NCBI GenBank assembly: GCA_035937155.1
Contig: DASYVJ010000057.1
Coordinates: 1-64,000, forward strand
Length of the DNA stretch: 64,000 bases
Reading direction: 5' to 3'
From: Palsa-870 sp035937155
Lineage (GTDB): Bacteria; Chloroflexota; Dormibacteria; Dormibacterales; Dormibacteraceae
Shown here piece by piece: positions 8,823 to 16,959 of the stretch. The position numbers and the translations under genes were made by a program. Numbering within the stretch: the stretch's first letter is position 1; every line of letters begins with the position of its first letter. Under the pieces are notes generated by a model. That model saw only the letters and a program-made list of their open reading frames with translations. It ran no database searches and had not been told where the DNA came from.

Positions 8823-9066
8823 GTCTCCACATTAGTGAAACGCGGCGAAACGCCGTTTCAGGTGCTCAGCAGCTGGCGCCCCACTCCCGCAGTTCCTTGG
8901 ATCTTCGCGGCCTAGGCGGGCGGGCGCCTACGGCGCTGAAGCCGGCGTCAAGGGGCCTGGCGCCGCGTCGTCACGCATCACGATGCGCTCCTAGCTGCGC
9001 CACCCTTTCCTTGGCTCCGCCCGCCGATACCGCGAATATCCGGCGGACCTGCGGGAGCGGGACGCG
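8823..9066. other. Gene-free stretch of 244 bp
   Basis: No convincing reading frame. It holds the divergent-side promoter of the DUF2342 gene, a hairpin CGGCGaaaCGCCG at about 8841-8855, and a CCGCCG/CGGCGG inverted repeat near 9021-9046 just downstream of the zinc-ribbon gene that could aid termination. Nothing else is recognised. Confidence 0.5.
8829..8834 (-). promoter_or_regulatory. -10 element TAATGT, leaderless start of the DUF2342 gene
   Basis: The minus-strand hexamer is six bases from the ATG at 8822, so the predicted first transcribed base is the A of the start codon. Confidence 0.5.
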
Positions 9067-9261
9067 TTAGTAGATGTAGGGCCAGCTCCGGTTGCGCTTG
9101 AAGACGACTTTGCACCCCTCGCAGCGGAACACGATCTGGAGGTGCCGTCTCCCGATCGCCGCCGCGTCGCGCCCGCATACGGGGCAGGATGCTGTTTCCA
9201 TCTGAAACGGAGCCGGCAGGGGATCGACCTTGATCTCTAAGCGTCTTCTCTTTTTTGACAT
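9067..9261 (-). CDS. Small zinc-ribbon protein
   Basis: 64 aa basic protein. Two cysteine pairs, CPVC near 26-29 and CEGC near 47-50, form a probable four-Cys zinc ribbon, preceded by a KKRRR tail. Function unknown; nucleic-acid binding is plausible. ATG at 9261 has an upstream GGAAGG Shine-Dalgarno. It lies 28 bp downstream of the HspR-like regulator and is probably co-transcribed with it. Confidence 0.7.
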   Translation of the reverse strand: MSKKRRRLEIKVDPLPAPFQMETASCPVCGRDAAAIGRRHLQIVFRCEGCKVVFKRNRSWPYIY

Positions 9262-9289
9262 TTACCTTCCATCAAACCCGGGGGGTTAT

Positions 9290-9655
9290 TTAGACGTCGA
9301 GCTGCGACACGTCCAGGTTCTTGAGGCCATCCGGTGGTTCGACACCCGCGTTGTGGAGGCGCTTGAGCAGCGCCAGGATGTAGCGGACGCCGGCGAGATT
9401 GACGTGATGCTCGCGGGTGAGCGTCTGGATGGCCTGCAGCTTCATCACGTCTCGGCGCGAGTAACGCCGGCGATTGGTCACCGTCCGCTTGGGTTGGATC
9501 ATGTTCAAGTGCTCGTACATCATCAAAGTGCGCGGATGGACTTCCAGGATCTCTGACGCCACGCTGAGCGTGAAAATCGGCTTGTCGAGATCGATGCCAT
9601 TCGCGTGTGAGACTGCGGCCGTGGCCGCAGCAGGTTCCCGATGCCTGAGCTTCAT
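9290..9655 (-). CDS. hspR: MerR-family regulator, HspR-like
   Basis: 121 aa. The winged helix-turn-helix of MerR/HspR is clear: FTLSVASEILEVHPRTLMMYE, then RRYSRRDVMKLQAIQTLT and VNLAGVRYILALL, matching HspR, the heat-shock repressor of dnaK operons. No dnaK, grpE or clpB lies nearby, and I found no HAIR-type inverted repeat upstream, so it may act in trans or regulate itself and the zinc-ribbon gene. About 30 residues precede the DNA-binding domain. A TATAAT box precedes the gene. Confidence 0.8.
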   Translation of the reverse strand: MKLRHREPAAATAAVSHANGIDLDKPIFTLSVASEILEVHPRTLMMYEHLNMIQPKRTVTNRRRYSRRDVMKLQAIQTLTREHHVNLAGVRYILALLKRLHNAGVEPPDGLKNLDVSQLDV

Positions 9656-9674
9656 ATCTTTCTTGGTGGGTCGG

Positions 9675-9680
9675 ATTATA
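9675..9680 (-). promoter_or_regulatory. -10 box TATAAT upstream of the HspR-like gene
   Basis: A perfect TATAAT on the minus strand, 19 bases upstream of the ATG at 9655, with a weak TTAGGC 18 bp further upstream as candidate -35. The transcript would carry a short leader, unlike many neighbours. Confidence 0.5.
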
Positions 9681-9818
9681 TGGTTTAAGCGACTGTGGGC
9701 CTAACTTTGGGTGACAGAGGCGGTTGCAGATTCGGTGCAATTCTGAATCCGATTCACGAAGTCGGCAAAGTGTTCTTGTTAAGTATTGACGACAAACCGC
9801 CGAAGCCAGTTGGCTCCA

Positions 9819-9824
9819 TATAGT
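9819..9824 (+). promoter_or_regulatory. -10 element TATAGT for the MntP-like gene
   Basis: TATAGT ends eight bases before the GTG at 9833, which predicts a transcript with about two leader bases. A TTGACG at 9786-9791 is 27 bp away, too far to be a normal -35. Confidence 0.45.
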
Positions 9825-9832
9825 TAGCAACC

Positions 9833-10405
9833 GTGCCTGGGTTGCTCAGCCTTTTGCTCGTGAGCCTCTCCGTCGGGCTCAGCAACTTTGCCGGGGCGAT
9901 CGGCATCGGGCTCAGCGGGATCGACGCCAAAACGCGGATCCGCGTCGGCCTTGCGTTTGGCTTCTTCGAAGCATTGATGCCACTGATCGGCCTGCTGATC
10001 GGCCAGGCGGCGGCCGGCTTTATCGGACGCCACCTGACCGGGTACGTGGCCGGCGGCATCCTGATCCTCACGGGCGCTTACACGATCTTTCAGGGGTGGG
10101 GCCTAGACCGCAAAGTAGACGGCAAGGAGGAGCGCCCGGGAAGGAGCCTCCAGACCCACAGCCTCATCGTCACCGCGATGGCCCTGAGCATTGATAACCT
10201 GGCGGTCGGCTTCGCTCTCGCCGTGTATCACATCCAGATCGTTCTCGCGGCATTGACCATGGGCGTGGTCAGCGTCGCCATGTCGCTGGCTGGGCTCGAG
10301 CTCGGCCACCGGCTCGGCAGGCGCGTCGAAGGGTGGAGCGAGGAGATCGGCGGTGCGATTCTGATCCTGGTAGGCATCGCCATCGCGTTTGGCCTGCTCG
10401 GATAG
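9833..10405 (+). CDS. mntP: MntP-like manganese efflux membrane protein
   Basis: 190 aa with about six transmembrane helices in two inverted halves. The MntP/DUF204 signature appears twice, as SVGLSNFAGAIGIGL near residues 12-26 and ALSIDNLAVGFAL near 116-128; the first half carries Asn where canonical MntP has Asp. Predicted to export Mn(II), perhaps with altered specificity. I saw no yybP-ykoY-type riboswitch upstream, and the predicted leaderless start leaves no room for one. Confidence 0.8.
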   Translation: MPGLLSLLLVSLSVGLSNFAGAIGIGLSGIDAKTRIRVGLAFGFFEALMPLIGLLIGQAAAGFIGRHLTGYVAGGILILTGAYTIFQGWGLDRKVDGKEERPGRSLQTHSLIVTAMALSIDNLAVGFALAVYHIQIVLAALTMGVVSVAMSLAGLELGHRLGRRVEGWSEEIGGAILILVGIAIAFGLLG

Positions 10406-10413
10406 CTGCGACC

Positions 10414-10419
10414 TAGGAT
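10414..10419 (+). promoter_or_regulatory. -10 element TAGGAT for the enoyl-CoA hydratase operon
   Basis: TAGGAT ends seven bases before the GTG at 10427, giving a predicted leaderless transcript for the hydratase and carboxyltransferase pair. Confidence 0.5.
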
Positions 10420-10426
10420 TACTTGC

Positions 10427-11221
10427 GTGACTGAGACTCCGGCACTCGAGCAGGTGTTGGTCTCCGTGGCCGGACATGTGGCCACCGTCATGCTCAACCG
10501 CCCGGAGCAGCGCAACCCACTCTCGGCCACGATGCTGCGCGACCTGGCGACGGCGCTTCGCTGGTGTCAGCAGGAGTCCGACGTGCGCGTGGTCGTGGTG
10601 ACGGGCGCCGGCGACAGGGCATTTTGCGCGGGCGCCGACCTCAACAGCTTCGATGGCGGCATGACCCACCTGGAGCGCCATCGCAGCCGGGACCTTTTCG
10701 TCGAGCTGTTCGCTTTGATGACCAGCCTCGGCAAGCCGATCGTGGGACGAATCAACGGGCACGCACTCGCCGGCGGTTTCGGGCTTGCGTGCGCGTGCGA
10801 CCTGCTCGTCTCCACCGACACCGCAACCTTTGGCACGCCCGAGATCAACGTGGGGATCTGGCCGATGATGATCCAGGCGATTCTTGCCCGCGACCTGCCA
10901 CGCAAAGTCCTGCTCGAGATGGAGATGCTGGGCGATCGATGGACGGCCACTCAGCTGCAGGGACTCGGTGTGATCAATCGCGTCGTGCCGCACGACCAGC
11001 TCGACAACGCCGTCAAGGAGATCACGGACAAGCTGGCGAAGAAGTCGCCGATCGCGATGCGGCTGGGCCGCGATTCGTTCTACCGTCAGCAGGACATGGA
11101 GTTCCGCGCGGCGCTCGATTATCTGCACAGCCAGTTCACGTTGGTCACGCTGACCGAGGATTCGAAGGAGGGCATCAAGGCCTTCTTTGAGAAGCGCGAG
11201 CCCGAGTTCAAAGGCAAATAG
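10427..11221 (+). CDS. Enoyl-CoA hydratase/isomerase family protein
   Basis: 264 aa crotonase-fold enzyme. Oxyanion-hole motifs are visible: GDRAFCAGADLNSF near residues 61-74 and GHALAGGFGLACACD near 107-121. One catalytic Glu position is occupied by the GTPEINVGIWP segment. The fold covers hydratases, isomerases and methylglutaconyl-CoA hydratase. The carboxyltransferase gene beginning 5 bp after the stop suggests a shared acyl-CoA pathway, for example leucine or branched-chain degradation. GTG start, leaderless by spacing. Confidence 0.88.
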   Translation: MTETPALEQVLVSVAGHVATVMLNRPEQRNPLSATMLRDLATALRWCQQESDVRVVVVTGAGDRAFCAGADLNSFDGGMTHLERHRSRDLFVELFALMTSLGKPIVGRINGHALAGGFGLACACDLLVSTDTATFGTPEINVGIWPMMIQAILARDLPRKVLLEMEMLGDRWTATQLQGLGVINRVVPHDQLDNAVKEITDKLAKKSPIAMRLGRDSFYRQQDMEFRAALDYLHSQFTLVTLTEDSKEGIKAFFEKREPEFKGK

Positions 11222-11225
11222 CGGT

Positions 11226-12749
11226 TTGAGCAATCCGCGCCATCGCGAGCTCCGCGAGCGGGCGTTGAAGGGCGGAACGCGGTACCTCCCGAAGCTTCGC
11301 GAGCAGCACAAGCTCACCGCGCGCGAGCGCCTGGACCTGCTCCTGGACAAGGGTTCTTTCATCGAGGACGGCCTCTACGCCAACGTCCTGGCCGAAGAGC
11401 TGCCCGCCGACGGAGTCGTGACGGGGCTCGGCACCATCGACGGCCGGCAGGTCGCCGTGATGGCCAACGACCCAACGGTCAAAGCGGGCAGCTGGGGCGC
11501 TCGCACCGTCGAGAAGATCGTGCGCATCCAGGAAACTGCCGGGCGCATCCGTGTGCCGCTCTTCTATCTCGTCGACTCCGCCGGCGCACGCATCACCGAC
11601 CAGATCGACATGTTTCCCGGCCGGCGCCATGCCGGACGCATCTTCTTCAACGAGGTTCAACTGTCCGGCCGGGTGCCGCAGATCTGCCTGCTCTTCGGAC
11701 CTTCGGCGGCCGGCGGCGCCTACATCCCTGCTTTCTGCGACGTGGTGGTGATGGTCGAAGGCAACGCGTCGATGTACCTCGGCTCGCCGCGCATGGTTGA
11801 GGTTGTCGTCGGAGAAAAGGTGAGTCTCGAGGAGCTCGGCGGCGCGCGCATGCACTGCACCGAGAGCGGTTGTGGTGACGCCCTCGTAGCCGACGACAAG
11901 GAAGCCATCGAGTTCGGGCGCGCCTACTTCAGCTACATGCCGCAGCGATCGGGAGAAAAGCCTTCCGATGTCGCGGCGCAGGCTGCACGCGCTGGCTCGA
12001 AGCCCATCGCAGATTTGATCCCCGAAGAGGCGAACCGCGGCTACGACATGCGCAAGGTGATCGACGCCATCATCGACGCCGGCAGCTGGCTCGAGATCAA
12101 AAGGCTGTTCGCGAAGGAGTTGCTCACCGGCTTCGCCCGCCTGGACGGGCACGCGGTCGGCATCCTCGCCAACCAGCCGATGCAGAAGGGTGGCGTGCTG
12201 TTCAACGACTCGGCTGACAAGGCGGCGCGCTTCATCTGGCTGTGCGACGCGTTCGAGATCCCGCTGCTCTTCCTAGCGGACGTGCCGGGTTTCATGATTG
12301 GCACTGATGTCGAACGGCGCGGCATCATCCGGCATGGCGCGAAGATGATCAGCGCCGTCTCCGAAGCGACCGTGCCGAAAATCTGCGTCATTGTCCGCAA
12401 GGCATACGGAGCGGGCCTTTACGCGATGGCAGGCCCGGCTTTCGACACCGATTGTGTGATCGCGCTGCCGTCAGCTCAGATCGCTGTCATGGGTCCAGAG
12501 CCTGCGGTCAACGCCGTCTACTTCAACAAGCTTGCCGAGCTGCCTGAGGAAGAGAGAGCCGTACGGCGCAAGCAGCTCCAGGACGAATACCGCGAGGACG
12601 TCGACCTTTACAAGCTCGCCGCGAACCTCATCGTCGACGACGTCGTGGAACCCGATGAGCTGCGTAATGCGCTGATCGCGCGTTTCACGGCCTACTCGAC
12701 CCGCGTCTCAGCGCGCCCGAACCGCAAGCACGGAGTACCGCCGGTCTAG
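11226..12749 (+). CDS. Acyl-CoA carboxylase, carboxyltransferase (beta) subunit
   Basis: 507 aa biotin-dependent carboxyltransferase with both crotonase-like halves. The first oxyanion loop is GPSAAGGAYIPAFCD and the second is RKAYGAGLYAMAG; VKAGSWG and ELGGARMHC are also conserved. It resembles methylcrotonyl- or propionyl-type beta subunits, and the substrate cannot be fixed from sequence. The TTG at 11226 is just after the hydratase stop and begins SNPRHRELRERALKGG. An in-frame ATG at 11187 would overlap the hydratase by 35 bp. No biotin carboxylase/BCCP subunit is in the window, so it must be encoded elsewhere. Confidence 0.88.
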   Translation: MSNPRHRELRERALKGGTRYLPKLREQHKLTARERLDLLLDKGSFIEDGLYANVLAEELPADGVVTGLGTIDGRQVAVMANDPTVKAGSWGARTVEKIVRIQETAGRIRVPLFYLVDSAGARITDQIDMFPGRRHAGRIFFNEVQLSGRVPQICLLFGPSAAGGAYIPAFCDVVVMVEGNASMYLGSPRMVEVVVGEKVSLEELGGARMHCTESGCGDALVADDKEAIEFGRAYFSYMPQRSGEKPSDVAAQAARAGSKPIADLIPEEANRGYDMRKVIDAIIDAGSWLEIKRLFAKELLTGFARLDGHAVGILANQPMQKGGVLFNDSADKAARFIWLCDAFEIPLLFLADVPGFMIGTDVERRGIIRHGAKMISAVSEATVPKICVIVRKAYGAGLYAMAGPAFDTDCVIALPSAQIAVMGPEPAVNAVYFNKLAELPEEERAVRRKQLQDEYREDVDLYKLAANLIVDDVVEPDELRNALIARFTAYSTRVSARPNRKHGVPPV

Positions 12750-12752
12750 AGG

Positions 12753-12846
12753 GAGTACCTCCCCGCTCGCCGGGGAGGTCGGCAGGAGGCCGGGTGGGGG
12801 AGTACCTCCCCGCTCGCCGGGGAGGTCGGCCGAAGGCCGGGTGGGG
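12753..12846. repeat. Two tandem copies of a 47-bp GC-rich repeat
   Basis: Units 12753-12799 and 12800-12846 are identical except within the GGCAGGAGGCC / GGCCGAAGGCC segment. Each unit contains the hairpin CCTCCCCGctcgCCGGGGAGG followed by a GGCCGGGTGGGG tail. It occupies almost all of the gap between two convergent genes and could serve as a transcription barrier or be a mobile intergenic repeat. Confidence 0.8.
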
Positions 12847-12856
12847 GGAATCCCTT

Positions 12857-13525
12857 CTAGCCCACCCGATGGAACGGCACCGCGTAGTGCACGACGATCG
12901 CATAGAACGTCACGCTCGCGCTGATGACGGCCAGGTGGAACAGCTCGTGGTAGCCGAAGACCCGCGGCCACAACCTCGGCCGTTTGAAGGCGTAGGCAGC
13001 AGCACCTAGCGAGTACTGGAGGCCGCCGAAAGCGATCAGCACCGCCGCCACCCATCCGAGAGCGGCGGTCAACGGCACCAGAGCGACCACCGCCACCCAG
13101 CCCATCGCCAGGTAGAGCGACGCGAGCAGCTGCCTCGGTATGCGCAGGAACGGCGCGGCGCCCGCAACGCCGGCCAGGGCGCAGAGCCAGACCGCGACCA
13201 GGACGCCAACTCGCCACCAGCCATCCAGCACGTTGAAGACAAGTGGTGTGTAGGTCGCCGCGATGAATACGAAGATGGTGGCGTGATCTGCGCGGCGCAG
13301 CCAATCCTTCACCGCTGGTGGCCAGTTGATGATGTGATACGTCGCACTCACACCAAACAACAGCACCAGCCCGGTTCCGTAGACCATCATTGACACGAGC
13401 TTTGGGGTGTCGTGGCGCGTGATCACGATGAGGGTCACGAGTCCTGCGATGGCAACCAAAGCGGCCGCCGCGTGTGACCAGCCGCGCAGCAGCGGCTTGG
13501 CAAGCACCGCGTCGATTGGCTTCAT
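12857..13525 (-). CDS. Hemolysin III / PAQR family membrane protein
   Basis: 222 aa with seven transmembrane helices. Family residues are present: SATYH near residues 60-64, RRADHATIFVFIAATYTP near 77-94, and a C-terminal GYHELFHLAV. These conserved His/Ser/Asp residues bind zinc in PAQR proteins. HlyIII/YqfA proteins affect membrane properties; hemolysis is not implied. The ATG at 13525 has TAGGAT (13540-13535) at near-leaderless spacing. Confidence 0.88.
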   Translation of the reverse strand: MKPIDAVLAKPLLRGWSHAAAALVAIAGLVTLIVITRHDTPKLVSMMVYGTGLVLLFGVSATYHIINWPPAVKDWLRRADHATIFVFIAATYTPLVFNVLDGWWRVGVLVAVWLCALAGVAGAAPFLRIPRQLLASLYLAMGWVAVVALVPLTAALGWVAAVLIAFGGLQYSLGAAAYAFKRPRLWPRVFGYHELFHLAVISASVTFYAIVVHYAVPFHRVG

Positions 13526-13547
13526 GACGGGTGCATCCTACGGCGTG

Positions 13548-14282
13548 TCAGAGGAGCCGCGACGCCACCAGTCCAAGTGACAGCGCGACAACCCCCCACG
13601 ATGAAGCCGCGAGAGCTCGCTCGAGAGGGCGCAGCAGAGTCGTCTTGTCGAGGGACACCTCCGATCCGTCGCTCAAAGTCAGCGCGCCCGTCACCGTCCG
13701 GCTCCGCCGCCTCAGCAGCCGCGCCGGCGTGCTGAGCATGCGCTGCGCGTAAGACAGCGCATAACCGGCGCCCGCAGCTGCCAGCGCAGCGATCGAGAGC
13801 CGACCGGTCTGGGCGAAGTACGCGGTGAGCACTGGAAACGCGCCCCACGAGAGCGCGAACCAGAAGTCGCCATGCACTCGTCCGCGCAGCAGCTCGAGGT
13901 TGTACGCAAATACAAAAAAGACACCGGCAGCCATGAAGAGCAGCAGCCACGGCCCGACCACCCACACTCCCGCGAACCCGAGCCCGACAGCACCAAGAAG
14001 CCCGATCACCGCGGCCGTCCAGAGGACGCCGGCTGGAAGTTCGGTCTGCAGCGGACGGCCCCGGAGCTCGTCCAGCGCGTGCGCCGAGATGCCGACCGCG
14101 AGAAAGAAGGCGAGGACCGTCGCGATCAGCCGGACAACGTTCAAGGTCGGGGCGAGGCTCGCACCGATCAGCACGTAGGAGAGATGCCACGCGGTGTACG
14201 GCGGGTGAAGCAGCGCCCAGAGGTCTCGCCGCCACCCGGTGGTGTGCGCGGCGTAGTAAGCAGGTGCGAGCGCCTCAGGCAC
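13548..14282 (-). CDS. UbiA-like polytopic membrane protein
   Basis: 244 aa with about six or seven transmembrane helices. The segment HLSYVLIGASLAP followed by GISAHALDELRGRP looks like the first Asp-rich loop of a UbiA-superfamily prenyltransferase, but the classical NDxxDxxxD is not intact. Its start overlaps the stop of the upstream menaquinone-type methyltransferase gene by 8 bp, which fits a lipid-quinone role. Assignment as prenyltransferase is tentative. Confidence 0.5.
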   Translation of the reverse strand: MPEALAPAYYAAHTTGWRRDLWALLHPPYTAWHLSYVLIGASLAPTLNVVRLIATVLAFFLAVGISAHALDELRGRPLQTELPAGVLWTAAVIGLLGAVGLGFAGVWVVGPWLLLFMAAGVFFVFAYNLELLRGRVHGDFWFALSWGAFPVLTAYFAQTGRLSIAALAAAGAGYALSYAQRMLSTPARLLRRRSRTVTGALTLSDGSEVSLDKTTLLRPLERALAASSWGVVALSLGLVASRLL

Positions 14283-14988
14283 GCTTTGTACCCCACATCA
14301 CGAGCCCGCCACCAAGGCTCATGACGCGGTATCCGACGTCAGCCATCCCGGCCTCGCGCCATGCGTCGACGATCCTGGTGAGCGGCCAACGCCCGTAGTG
14401 ACTCTCGATGTTCGGACCGAGAAAGCGACCCACGTCCCACCAGGCCCTGCCGCCGAGCAGCACGCCGGCCACCGGCAGCAGCCAGCGCGTGTAGGCGCGC
14501 CACGCTGCCCGCCAGGCGATGCTCGGGGGGACGTAGAAGTCCAGGCTCGCCATGTGACCGCCGGGCCGGATGACCCGCGCAAGCTCAGCGACCGTTGCGG
14601 CCGGGTCGCCCACATAGCGCAACAGGTAGGTGAAGCTGACGGCGTCGAAGGACTCCGATGCAAATGGAAGAGCCTCAGCCCGCGCCGGCCCAAGCGTGAT
14701 GCGGCCGGTCAGATCTGCCTTTCTCACACGTTCGCGACCCCGCTCGAGCATCGCGTCGCTGATGTCCACCCCGGTGATACGAGCCTCGGTTTCCGCAGCC
14801 AGCGCTATCGCAACGCCGCCGGTGCCCGTCGCGACGTCAAGGACCGTTCGCGGCCTGTGCAGCGCCAGCTGTCCGGCCAGCTCGCGACGCCATCGCCCGT
14901 TCTGCCAGAAAGAGAGGACCTCGGCCAGCACGTCATAGCGCTCCGGGAGACCCTTGAAGAGCTCGATGACGAACGAGTTGTCACTCAT
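14275..14988 (-). CDS. Class I SAM methyltransferase, UbiE/MenG-like
   Basis: 237 aa. SAM motif I is VLDVATGTGGVAIALA near residues 50-65, followed by ITGVDISDAML, a catalytic-region SFTYLLRYVGDP and RVIRPGGHMASLDFYVP. The N-terminal FKGLPERYDVLAEVLSFWQNGRWRR is the UbiE/MenG type that methylates demethylmenaquinone. Divergence in motif III leaves other substrates open. The ATG at 14988 has TAGGCT (15002-14997) eight bases upstream. Co-transcribed with the UbiA-like gene. Confidence 0.82.
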   Translation of the reverse strand: MSDNSFVIELFKGLPERYDVLAEVLSFWQNGRWRRELAGQLALHRPRTVLDVATGTGGVAIALAAETEARITGVDISDAMLERGRERVRKADLTGRITLGPARAEALPFASESFDAVSFTYLLRYVGDPAATVAELARVIRPGGHMASLDFYVPPSIAWRAAWRAYTRWLLPVAGVLLGGRAWWDVGRFLGPNIESHYGRWPLTRIVDAWREAGMADVGYRVMSLGGGLVMWGTKRA

Positions 14989-15023
14989 CGGTCCTCAGCC
15001 TACGGTGGCACACTGGCTCCACG

Positions 15024-15806
15024 TTGGCGAGCAAGGATCGGGAGGACGACGCGAAGCGGTTTCAGAGCTGGCAGCTGGATGCTCTCAACAAGCACCCGGC
15101 CGGTACCGAGCTGCGTTCCTTCGGGCCCTTCCGCGCGATCGTCCCCGTCGCGAACCAGGCCGGGGGCTGGGTGACGATCGTCGACGGCACGGTGACCGAA
15201 TTCGAGACCAGGCAAGCCATTGCCGACCTGCGTGAGACGTTCAAGCAGCGCAATCCTCCGCTCGAGATCGAGTACAACGAGGCACTTTTGCCCGGGGTGG
15301 GAGCCTGGCTGGAAGCGGCCGGCTTCACGCTTGCGGAACGCAATCCTCTGATGGCCTGCCGGCCCGACGGTTTCAAGTCATTCGCCGCCCCCGACGTGAT
15401 CCTGCAGCACCTGACCCCCGCTTCGGAGGCAGCAGACCTGGACGAGTTTCAGACGATCCGTTGGACAGACGGCGGCGATCAGGACCGAGCGATTCCCCCC
15501 GTTGACCAGCTCCGCCAGGAGCTTGCGTCATCGACCAGCGCATACCTGCTTGCGTGGCTGGATAGCGAGGCGGCCGGCACCGGCGTTTCACACGCCTTGA
15601 ACCGGGTAGGCGAGATCGTCGGAGTGGTTACGCGGAGGGACAAGCGTAAGCGAGGCATCGCGGCGACCGTCACGTCCGAGCTGGTCGCGGGGCTTTTTGC
15701 CTCAGGCGGAAACTTCGTCTTCCTGGACGCCGCGAACGAGGGGGCGGCGAGAGTCTACGAGCGGCTTGGTTTCAGGAGGTTCGGGGCGAACCTCGTATAT
15801 CGCTGA
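15024..15806 (+). CDS. GNAT-family acetyltransferase
   Basis: 260 aa. The C-terminal half carries a GNAT core: GEIVGVVTRRDKRKRGIAATVTSELVAG is the acetyl-CoA pyrophosphate loop, followed by FVFLDAANEGAARVYERLGFRRFG. The N-terminal 110 residues resemble a degenerate GNAT repeat. Substrate unknown. TTG start at 15024; a weak CACACT lies at near-leaderless distance. Confidence 0.8.
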   Translation: MASKDREDDAKRFQSWQLDALNKHPAGTELRSFGPFRAIVPVANQAGGWVTIVDGTVTEFETRQAIADLRETFKQRNPPLEIEYNEALLPGVGAWLEAAGFTLAERNPLMACRPDGFKSFAAPDVILQHLTPASEAADLDEFQTIRWTDGGDQDRAIPPVDQLRQELASSTSAYLLAWLDSEAAGTGVSHALNRVGEIVGVVTRRDKRKRGIAATVTSELVAGLFASGGNFVFLDAANEGAARVYERLGFRRFGANLVYR

Positions 15807-15842
15807 GGGGACCCGCAACCCCAGGGGTATCGTTGAAGTAAG

Positions 15843-16565
15843 GTGGCCACGATCAAACGACTTGACGACGAGCCTCACGAAGGGCATCGGGCGGCGGCTG
15901 GTGTGCCGCCGATCGTGCTCAAGCAGGTCTACGAGCAGCGCTTCGACGAAGCCGCCGAGGCGGCCAAGGAAGCCATCTGGCAAGAGCTCTGCAAGTTCTT
16001 TCAGCGATACATTGCGCCGGATGCACGCGTCGTCGACATCGCGTGCGACCTCGGTTACTTCATCCGCAACATCAAGGCCGCCGATCGGTGGGCGACGGAC
16101 ATCCGCGACGTCCAGGGTGCGCTGCCCAAGGATGTGCATTTTGTTCATGCGAACGGGCTGGATCTCGCCGATGTCATGCCCAACGATCATTTCGACCTCG
16201 CCTTTTTCAGCAACTACCTTGAACACCTTCCCTCGACCGAAGCCGTGCTGCAGCAACTGCGGGTGACGTTCTCGCTATTGAAGCCGGGCGGGCACGTGCT
16301 CATCCTGCAGCCGAACATCCGGCTCATCGGCGGCGCCTACTGGGACTTCATCGACCACCAGACCGCACTGACCGAGAAGAGCCTGGCCGAGGCGGCGACG
16401 ATGGCGGGATTCAAAACCAAGCAGGTCATCGCGCGGTTCATGCCATACACGACCAAAAGCCGGCTGCCGCAGCATCCGTTGTTGGTTCGCGCCTATCTCG
16501 CATTTCCGCCTGCGTGGTGGCTGATGGGTAAGCAGACCCTGTACCTGGGCGAAAAACCGGCCTAG
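15843..16565 (+). CDS. Class I SAM-dependent methyltransferase
   Basis: 240 aa. Motif I reads VVDIACDLGYFIRNI near residues 63-77, with Cys-Asp-Leu in place of the usual GxGxG, and the acidic motif II is ATDIRDV. The catalytic region is FFSNYLEHLPS and LKPGGHVLILQPN. It looks like a polyketide/lipopolysaccharide-type methyltransferase, but the target is unknown. GTG start with TATCGT (15828-15833) upstream at near-leaderless spacing. It ends 4 bp inside the convergent YjbR gene. Confidence 0.8.
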   Translation: MATIKRLDDEPHEGHRAAAGVPPIVLKQVYEQRFDEAAEAAKEAIWQELCKFFQRYIAPDARVVDIACDLGYFIRNIKAADRWATDIRDVQGALPKDVHFVHANGLDLADVMPNDHFDLAFFSNYLEHLPSTEAVLQQLRVTFSLLKPGGHVLILQPNIRLIGGAYWDFIDHQTALTEKSLAEAATMAGFKTKQVIARFMPYTTKSRLPQHPLLVRAYLAFPPAWWLMGKQTLYLGEKPA

Positions 16566-16879
16566 GTCAACAACCGCTTCGGCGCCTTGCGCCGCCAGGC
16601 CGTCTCGAGCAACGTCTCGACCATGGTCGAGCTGGCATTGTGCAGTGACACCCGAACTCCCTTGACCTCTTTGCCCCACCGCAGTTCCTCGCAGGTGTCA
16701 GGATCCTCACGCACAACCGCGTCGACATCGAACGGGTCGATCATCACGTTCACATGCCCTTCGTCCGGCACCGTGGCGAAAATCCGGCCGCGAATCCGGA
16801 ATGACGGATTGCCCCAGCGATCCTGCTCGATCACTTCGGGCAACGCCAGCGCTAACTTCCGGATTTCCTCGACGGTCAC
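16562..16879 (-). CDS. MmcQ/YjbR-family protein
   Basis: 105 aa, the size of the MmcQ/YjbR (DUF419) family with a double-wing DNA-binding-like fold. TVEEIRKLALALPEVIEQDRWG starts the protein, then PSFRIRGRIFATV and LRWGKEVKGVRVSL. Role unknown. The GTG at 16879 coincides with the transcript start predicted from CATCAT (16891-16886). Confidence 0.85.
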   Translation of the reverse strand: MTVEEIRKLALALPEVIEQDRWGNPSFRIRGRIFATVPDEGHVNVMIDPFDVDAVVREDPDTCEELRWGKEVKGVRVSLHNASSTMVETLLETAWRRKAPKRLLT

Positions 16880-16912
16880 CGTTCAATGATGCCGAGGAAA
16901 CGGAGCAGGCGA

Positions 16913-16933
16913 CCGCCGAGCAGTGCTCGGCGG
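16913..16933. terminator. Hairpin between YjbR and a membrane-protein gene
   Basis: A perfect 9-bp stem CCGCCGAGC/GCTCGGCGG with a 3-base loop. It is just downstream of the gene ending at 16960 on the minus strand. No T-tract follows, so intrinsic termination is uncertain. Confidence 0.4.
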
Positions 16934-16959
16934 ACGCTACTAAATGTGAAGCGCTGTAC

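Noticed and set aside
9656..9700. HAIR operator for HspR
   Set aside because: No CTTGAGT-N7-ACTCAAG-like inverted repeat was found in the upstream region.
9656..9832. Possible yybP-ykoY Mn riboswitch upstream of the MntP-like gene
   Set aside because: No conserved loop motifs were seen and the predicted leaderless start leaves no leader.
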